This document shows positions 59,969 to 64,000 of a DNA stretch of 64,000 nucleotides, in pieces. Position 1 is the stretch's first letter, and each line of letters opens with the position of its first letter. The position numbers and the translations under genes are program-made. The notes below the pieces were generated by a model, which saw nothing but the letters and a program-made list of their open reading frames with translations, was not told the DNA's origin and did no database searches. The stretch is from contig JAEZGM010000029.1 in the NCBI GenBank assembly GCA_023416955.1, positions 1 through 64,000 on the forward strand. The letters run 5' to 3'. This stretch comes from Bacillota bacterium. Lineage in GTDB: Bacteria; Bacillota; Clostridia; Oscillospirales; Acutalibacteraceae.

Positions 59969-61132
59969 TTAATAAGGCAGACTGTAGCGTCTTCCCGAAT
60001 AGGATTTGATTTTGTCGGCAAGCTCCAGTTCCGTAACCGCGGTCAAAAGACGGGAAACAGGAATCTGCACTGAATCGGACAGTTCCGTTATGGTGCACGG
60101 CAGCCGGGTAAGCACACCGTAAAGCGCTGCGGCGTCCTCTGAAAATAAAGATTTGTCCAGTTGCATAGCCGGGGGTTCAGAAAAAGACAGATCAGGTTTC
60201 TCCGTATGAATCACATTTTCGGAAGTATTCTGCGCAAAATCTATATTTTCGTCAAAATACTGCTGATATTCCTCCAGAATCTCATTTGCGTTGGAAACCG
60301 GCTTCGCGCCCATTTTAATCAGGTTGTTCACACCTTGCGAAACCGGGCTGTAAATTCCCGCGGGAACGGCGAAAACGTCTCTTCCCTGTTCCAACGCGTA
60401 GTCCGCCGTAATCAGGGAACCGCTTTTGCCCGCGGCCTCCACAACAAGCGTACCCAAACTGAGCCCGGATATGATGCGGTTGCGGATCGGGAAATTGGAG
60501 TTTCCCGCCTGCGTATGGGGCGGATACTCCGAAATGACCGCGCCGGAAAGAGCGACCGCGTCCCGCAAAGACGCGTTGACCATTAAGTAATTGTAATCGA
60601 TACCGCAGCCCAGAACGCAAACAGTTCTGCCGCCCGCCTGCAGCGCGCCTTTGTGCGCGGCGGTATCAATCCCCAGCGCGCCGCCGCTGACAACAACAAC
60701 GCCGCGTTTTGCAAGCTCAAATGCGAAGCTGCGCGCCGCCGCCGCGCCCGTGGCGGTCGCTTTGCGTGTTCCCACAATGGAAACGGCAGGAGCAGCCGAA
60801 AAATCCGGCAGCTTTCCTTTTACATACAGTGCGCACGGGGGATTATGAATACGGCGCAGCAATTCGGGATATTCCCCGCAGTCGGGGGTCAGCACACGTT
60901 GACCGATCTTTTCACTGTATTCCAGCAGCGCCTGTGCGTCAGAAAGGGAAAACGCAGTCAGCTTTTCGAGCTCACGCGGTGAAAAATAACCCTCAAGCCG
61001 CCACGCCGAAACGCCCGCTTCATAAAAATCGGCGAGCGTCGGGTAATTTTCGAAAATGCGGTTTTGCTTGGAGCTTCCGGCGCCCAGGGCATGCTGAAGC
61101 CAGACCCAGTACGCCCGACGGTCAATGTCCAT
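59969..61132 (-). CDS. dprA: DNA-processing protein DprA
   Basis: A 387-residue Rossmann-fold protein that loads RecA on incoming single-stranded DNA: VSIVGTRKATATGAAAARSF, VVSGGALGIDTAAHKGAL, SEYPPHTQAGNSNFPIRNRI, LVVEAAGKSGSLITADYALE. It ends in a winged-helix DML1-like domain (about 325-387). Natural competence is possible but not shown: no com genes are in the window. It overlaps the upstream methyltransferase gene by 11 bases. Confidence 0.95.
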   Translation of the reverse strand: MDIDRRAYWVWLQHALGAGSSKQNRIFENYPTLADFYEAGVSAWRLEGYFSPRELEKLTAFSLSDAQALLEYSEKIGQRVLTPDCGEYPELLRRIHNPPCALYVKGKLPDFSAAPAVSIVGTRKATATGAAAARSFAFELAKRGVVVVSGGALGIDTAAHKGALQAGGRTVCVLGCGIDYNYLMVNASLRDAVALSGAVISEYPPHTQAGNSNFPIRNRIISGLSLGTLVVEAAGKSGSLITADYALEQGRDVFAVPAGIYSPVSQGVNNLIKMGAKPVSNANEILEEYQQYFDENIDFAQNTSENVIHTEKPDLSFSEPPAMQLDKSLFSEDAAALYGVLTRLPCTITELSDSVQIPVSRLLTAVTELELADKIKSYSGRRYSLPY

Positions 61133-61943
61133 TCTGTGTTCCTCCCGGCTGATTACGCATCATTTCCCACATTAATATGGCGGCGGAGGCGGAAGCGTTC
61201 AGCGATTCGGCGCGCCCGCGCATCGGAATGGTCACACGGCGGGAACACGCGGAAACCGCCTGTTCAGTCAATCCATTTCCTTCATTGCCTACAGCAATTA
61301 TAACAGGCTTGTCAAATGACAGGTCTGTAATGGGCTGTGCGGAAGCGTCCGGTATGGCGGCAAGCGTTTCAAAGCCCAGCTTTTCGCACAGTACAACGGC
61401 ATCCGGCATACTTTCCGCAAAATAAAACGGAAGGCGAAACACGGCGCCCATGCTTGCCCGAAGCACCTTCGGTGAAAACACATCGCAACAGCTGCCCGCC
61501 AAAAGCACGCCGCCCACACCCAGCGCTTCCGCCGTGCGGAGCACAGCGCCAAGGTTTGCCGGATCCTGAATATTTTCCAGCGCCAGATAATGCCGGTCGG
61601 CCTTGATGGCCGCAAGGCTCACTTCGCGCCGAGGCATTTCGCAGACGCAGAAAACGCCCTGCGTGGTTTTCGTTCCCGACAAAAGCTCTGCGACATGGGG
61701 ATCCACTTCATAAATCTGGCGCGCCCCGCGCTGAATCACTTCCAGATAGGAGCCGTACCTTTCAGCGGCCTGTACCGTATAAAACAGCACTGAAACCGTC
61801 AAGCCGCTCTGTGCCGCATCGCCGCACAGGCGCGCGCCCTCCGCAAAAAAAGCACCCTGCTCCCGGCGATACTCGGCGGAGGAAGAAAGGCGGGCGGCAT
61901 TTCGCACGATTTCATTTTTTCGGCTGGTAATGCGTTCCGGCAT
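61122..61943 (-). CDS. TrmH/SpoU-type RNA 2'-O-methyltransferase (273 aa)
   Basis: A SPOUT methyltransferase: substrate-binding N-terminal domain, then the SpoU motifs NLGAVLRTAEALGVGGVLLA (1), VIIAVGNEGNGLTEQ (2) and IPMRGRAESLNASASAAILM (3) that build the knotted SAM site. It is probably an rRNA (RlmB-like) or tRNA methyltransferase. The target base cannot be told. It starts at ATG 61943 behind GGGGGG; the frame to 61958 includes a Met in that G-run. Confidence 0.9.
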   Translation of the reverse strand: MPERITSRKNEIVRNAARLSSSAEYRREQGAFFAEGARLCGDAAQSGLTVSVLFYTVQAAERYGSYLEVIQRGARQIYEVDPHVAELLSGTKTTQGVFCVCEMPRREVSLAAIKADRHYLALENIQDPANLGAVLRTAEALGVGGVLLAGSCCDVFSPKVLRASMGAVFRLPFYFAESMPDAVVLCEKLGFETLAAIPDASAQPITDLSFDKPVIIAVGNEGNGLTEQAVSACSRRVTIPMRGRAESLNASASAAILMWEMMRNQPGGTQNGH

Positions 61944-61967
61944 CCGGTATCCCCCCATATAAAATTT

Positions 61968-61990
61968 GCGCCCGGTTCTGTTCCGGGCGC
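61968..61990 (-). terminator. Terminator of the infC-rpmI-rplT operon
   Basis: Read leftwards, GCGCCCGG and CCGGGCGC form a perfect stem with a 7-base loop, followed by AAATTTTAT, about 12 bases after the rplT stop. Confidence 0.75.
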
Positions 61991-62002
61991 AATAACAGCT
62001 TT

Positions 62003-62356
62003 TTACAGCGCTGCTTTTGCCTTTTCAATCAGGCTCTTGAATGCAGCCTCATCGGTAACGGCAATGTCTGCGAGAACCTTACGGTTTAATACAATACCGG
62101 CTTTTTTCAGACCGTTCATAAATACGGAATAGCTGATATCGTTTGCGCGGCAGGCAGCGGAGATGCGAGTGATCCACAGGCGGCGGAAATCTCTTTTTCT
62201 TGCCTTACGGCCAATATAAGCATAGTTGCCGGATTTCATAACAGCCTGTTTGGCCATTTTAAAATGTCTGCTCTTAGAACCCCAGTAGCCCTTCGCAAGT
62301 TTCAGGGTCTTTTTTCTTCTTTTACGGGTTGCCAATGCACCTTTTACACGTGCCAT
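62003..62356 (-). CDS. rplT: Ribosomal protein L20 (bL20)
   Basis: A 117-residue, very basic 50S protein: ARVKGALATRKRRKKTLKLA, GYWGSKSRHFKMAKQAVMKS, NDISYSVFMNGLKKAGIVLN. In Firmicutes L20 also represses its own operon by binding the leader RNA. Third gene of infC-rpmI-rplT. Confidence 0.98.
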   Translation of the reverse strand: MARVKGALATRKRRKKTLKLAKGYWGSKSRHFKMAKQAVMKSGNYAYIGRKARKRDFRRLWITRISAACRANDISYSVFMNGLKKAGIVLNRKVLADIAVTDEAAFKSLIEKAKAAL

Positions 62357-62405
62357 TCTATTACCTCCAATAAATGGTTATATGAAATGTTCAATTAATT
62401 CTTAT

Positions 62406-62603
62406 TTATTTATAAGGAATTAACTTCTTAAGCTTGGCCACATTTGTCACATCAGCAACCGTAGTCTTTCTGAGGCCTCTCTTGCGCTTTGTGGTCTTTT
62501 TATTCAAAATGTGCGATTTGTTGGCATGGGCACGGATGACCTTTCCGCTCTTAGAAAGTTTGAAGCGCTTTTTCGCGCCGGAATGGGTCTTGATTTTAGG
62601 CAT
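62406..62603 (-). CDS. rpmI: Ribosomal protein L35 (bL35)
   Basis: A 65-residue basic 50S protein: MPKIKTHSGAKKRFKLSKSG, HILNKKTTKRKRGLRK, ending KLKKLIPYK. AAAGGAGG precedes the ATG at 62603; the longer frame to 62648 overlaps infC and is not used. Confidence 0.97.
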   Translation of the reverse strand: MPKIKTHSGAKKRFKLSKSGKVIRAHANKSHILNKKTTKRKRGLRKTTVADVTNVAKLKKLIPYK

Positions 62604-62625
62604 GGTATTGTCCTCCTTTAAATGA

Positions 62626-63144
62626 TTACTTAGCGGGTTTTGAAGCAAGGAACATTAACATACTGCGTCCCTCAAGTTTAGCTGCCTTTTCCACGTTTGC
62701 AATGTCAGCAAGCGCTTCGGCAAAGCTTTTCATAATGGCATGACCCTGCTCAGGATGTCCCATCTCGCGTCCGCGGAAACGGATGGATACCTTCACCTTG
62801 TCGCCCTCTTTTAAAAATCGGGTTGCATGATTGACCTTTGTTTCAAAGTCATGGGTGTCAATGTTTAAAGACAAACGAATTTCCTTGAGTTCAACAATAT
62901 GCTGATTCTTTTTGGCTTCCTTGTCACGTTTCGCCTGTTCAAAGCGGAACTTGCCGTAATCGATAATCTTGCAAACCGGCGGCTTGGCCTGCGGCGAAAT
63001 TTTAACAAGATCCAAATTTTGCGCATATGCCTGTTCCAAAGCAGCGGCAGCCGACATAATTCCGAGCTGGGAACCATCCGAACCGATGACGCGTACTTCT
63101 TTGTCGCGGATTTCTTCGTTAATCTGCAGTTCCTTGTTGCTGAT
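62626..63144 (-). CDS. infC: Translation initiation factor IF-3, start at AUC
   Basis: IF-3 keeps the 30S subunit free and proofreads the start codon. The N-terminal domain starts INEEIRDKEVRVIGSDGSQL and the C-terminal domain includes HIVELKEIRLSLNIDTHDFE and KVKVSIRFRGREMGHPEQG. No ATG, GTG or TTG lies in a sensible place: the next in-frame Met is far upstream in the leader. GGAGGTG (63152-63158) lies 7-9 bases before ATC (63142-63144), reading ISNKELQINEE. A rare AUU/AUC start, discriminated against by IF-3 itself, is a known autoregulation device. Confidence 0.93.
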   Translation of the reverse strand: MSNKELQINEEIRDKEVRVIGSDGSQLGIMSAAAALEQAYAQNLDLVKISPQAKPPVCKIIDYGKFRFEQAKRDKEAKKNQHIVELKEIRLSLNIDTHDFETKVNHATRFLKEGDKVKVSIRFRGREMGHPEQGHAIMKSFAEALADIANVEKAAKLEGRSMLMFLASKPAK

Positions 63145-63315
63145 AGTTAAGCACCTCCAAAACACGTTAACTGAAACAAAATAAAAAAGCGGGCAGAATT
63201 CCGCCCGCTTACAATACATGAATAATCCCACTTGCGTGAAAATCATCTGAAGTATTGACCCCTGACGGACGAAACCTCAAAGGTGTGAACACATTGTGCT
63301 CCGCTTTGTTTTACT
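63145..63315 (-). promoter_or_regulatory. infC operon leader with attenuator (candidate L20 leader)
   Basis: From the promoter at 63321-63349 a leader of about 170 bases precedes infC. Read leftwards it contains AGCGGGCGGAA with TTCTGCCCGCT (63188-63209) followed by TTTTTT, a terminator that would stop transcription before infC, and upstream inverted repeats (ATGTGTTCACA) that could pair alternatively. Firmicutes infC-rpmI-rplT leaders are known to bind L20 and terminate. That this leader does so is inferred. Confidence 0.7.
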
Positions 63316-64000
63316 CATTGATTTTATCAGCATTCCTGCCGTTTGTCAAGGCTGAATTGCTGATTTCTAAATTTAAATAAAAAGAATAAAGCAGGCATTC
63401 TTTTACTGGCAGCCCGGTGCACTGTTCCAGCGCGAGCCGGTAAAGCGCCAGCTGTGCACTGTAGCGCGCCCAGAGCTCGGCCTGGTCCTTCGTGCGGTCC
63501 GTTTTATAATCCACAATAACAAGCCGCCCGTCCTCCTCAAACGCACAGTCAACCGCCCCCTGCAGCACAACAGGCTGGCGCGCCATCTCGCCCGTCAGCT
63601 CCGGCTTCAGCGTACCCGCGGGAATTTCAACCGTAAAACGGTATTCACGCATGACACGGGCGGATACTAAGATTCGCTTTGCAATCGGGCTTGTGAAAAA
63701 CGCACGCACCTTATCCAGCTCGACCGCTTCGCCCTGTTCCTGTGTGATAAACCGCTGTTCCACCAGGCGATCCCTCTCGGCCTCGGTGTCTTCCCCGGCT
63801 TTCCTGTAATCGGCAAACTCCATAAACGCGTGCAGCGCAGTGCCGCGCTCCGCCGGCGTCAGTCCCTTCTCACTCAGGAAAGCGGGGCGCGACGTTACGG
63901 CATACTGTTCGGAAAATTCCCGCGCGGCAAGGTCGGAAGCCGCAACCTTTGACTGCACGCCCTGCAAAGCCGCATACGGATATTGCGCGTCCATTTTTCG
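63311..64000 (-). CDS. addA: ATP-dependent helicase/nuclease subunit A (AddA), C-terminal part
   Basis: The window holds the last about 230 residues of AddA; the frame is open to the right edge, and the first Met (63994) is internal (preceded by in-frame RK). The RecB-like nuclease domain shows RGTALHAFMEFADY, GAVDCAFEEDGRLVIVDYKTD (catalytic Asp and Lys) and YSAQLALYRLALE. AddAB processes double-strand DNA ends for recombination. The infC promoter is embedded in its 3' end. Confidence 0.93.
   Translation of the reverse strand, partial: RKMDAQYPYAALQGVQSKVAASDLAAREFSEQYAVTSRPAFLSEKGLTPAERGTALHAFMEFADYRKAGEDTEAERDRLVEQRFITQEQGEAVELDKVRAFFTSPIAKRILVSARVMREYRFTVEIPAGTLKPELTGEMARQPVVLQGAVDCAFEEDGRLVIVDYKTDRTKDQAELWARYSAQLALYRLALEQCTGLPVKECLLYSFYLNLEISNSALTNGRNADKINE
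63321..63349 (-). promoter_or_regulatory. Promoter of the infC operon
   Basis: Read leftwards: TTGACA (63344-63349), 17 bases, TAAAAT (63321-63326). It lies inside the last codons of addA. Confidence 0.75.

Overview
The window looks like a chromosomal segment of a spore-forming, low-to-mid GC Clostridia (Bacillota), probably Oscillospiraceae/Ruminococcaceae. The taxonomy is inferred from spo0A next to spoIVB, an infC-rpmI-rplT operon with a 5' leader, an smc-ftsY-rnc-plsX gene order and AddA-type recombination. No rRNA, tRNA or CRISPR array was seen.

Positions 1 to about 15,750 are markedly AT-rich and are read as the right part of an integrated mobile element whose left end lies outside the window. 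A tyrosine recombinase (14710-15708) sits at its right edge, next to spo0A. Its core is a leftward gene set: a 47+ residue DUF5659-like protein, an SF2 helicase, a 122-residue helical protein and a 1060-residue single-subunit RNA polymerase of the YonO/QDE-1 (two double-psi beta barrel) type with a DxDGD catalytic motif. Around it are a NUMOD/HNH endonuclease, a secreted protein, a SieB-like membrane protein, two XRE-type regulators with divergent promoters (one region has three copies of the operator-like dyad TGTAG-N10-CTACA), many short unknown genes, and several structured intergenic regions. I consider the RNA polymerase module the most interesting content.

From about 15.9 kb the sequence is higher in GC and chromosomal. 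15.9-18.0 kb: spo0A and spoIVB. 18.2-22.3 kb: a polyamine ABC transporter, potABCD, whose binding protein is anchored by a C-terminal membrane helix. 22.6-26.6 kb: an NlpC/P60 hydrolase, murF and murE, with a palindromic dispersed repeat that supplies the last codons of murE. 26.9-36.3 kb: a radical SAM/SPASM protein, a GNAT remnant, a YhhN-like membrane protein, three glycosyltransferases, DUF421 and DUF4363 proteins, nrdR and a TIM-barrel epimerase. 36.5-44.2 kb: an unknown helical protein, an ABC-F ATPase, an HPr-like protein without the active histidine, mtaB, an MBL hydrolase, a GHL10 glycosidase, a zinc-ribbon protein, DUF1294 and a HIT protein.

44.2-59.8 kb is a long leftward housekeeping run (topA, trmFO, plsX, rnc, ELP3-like radical SAM, smc, ftsY, rdgB, yhbY, nadD, yqeK, rsfS, leuS), mostly with overlapping or nearly touching genes. 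60-64 kb carries dprA, a SpoU-type RNA methyltransferase, the infC-rpmI-rplT operon (infC apparently starting at AUC behind an attenuator-like leader), and the 3' end of addA. Start codons were moved from the longest open frame wherever a ribosome-binding site or promoter argued for it.
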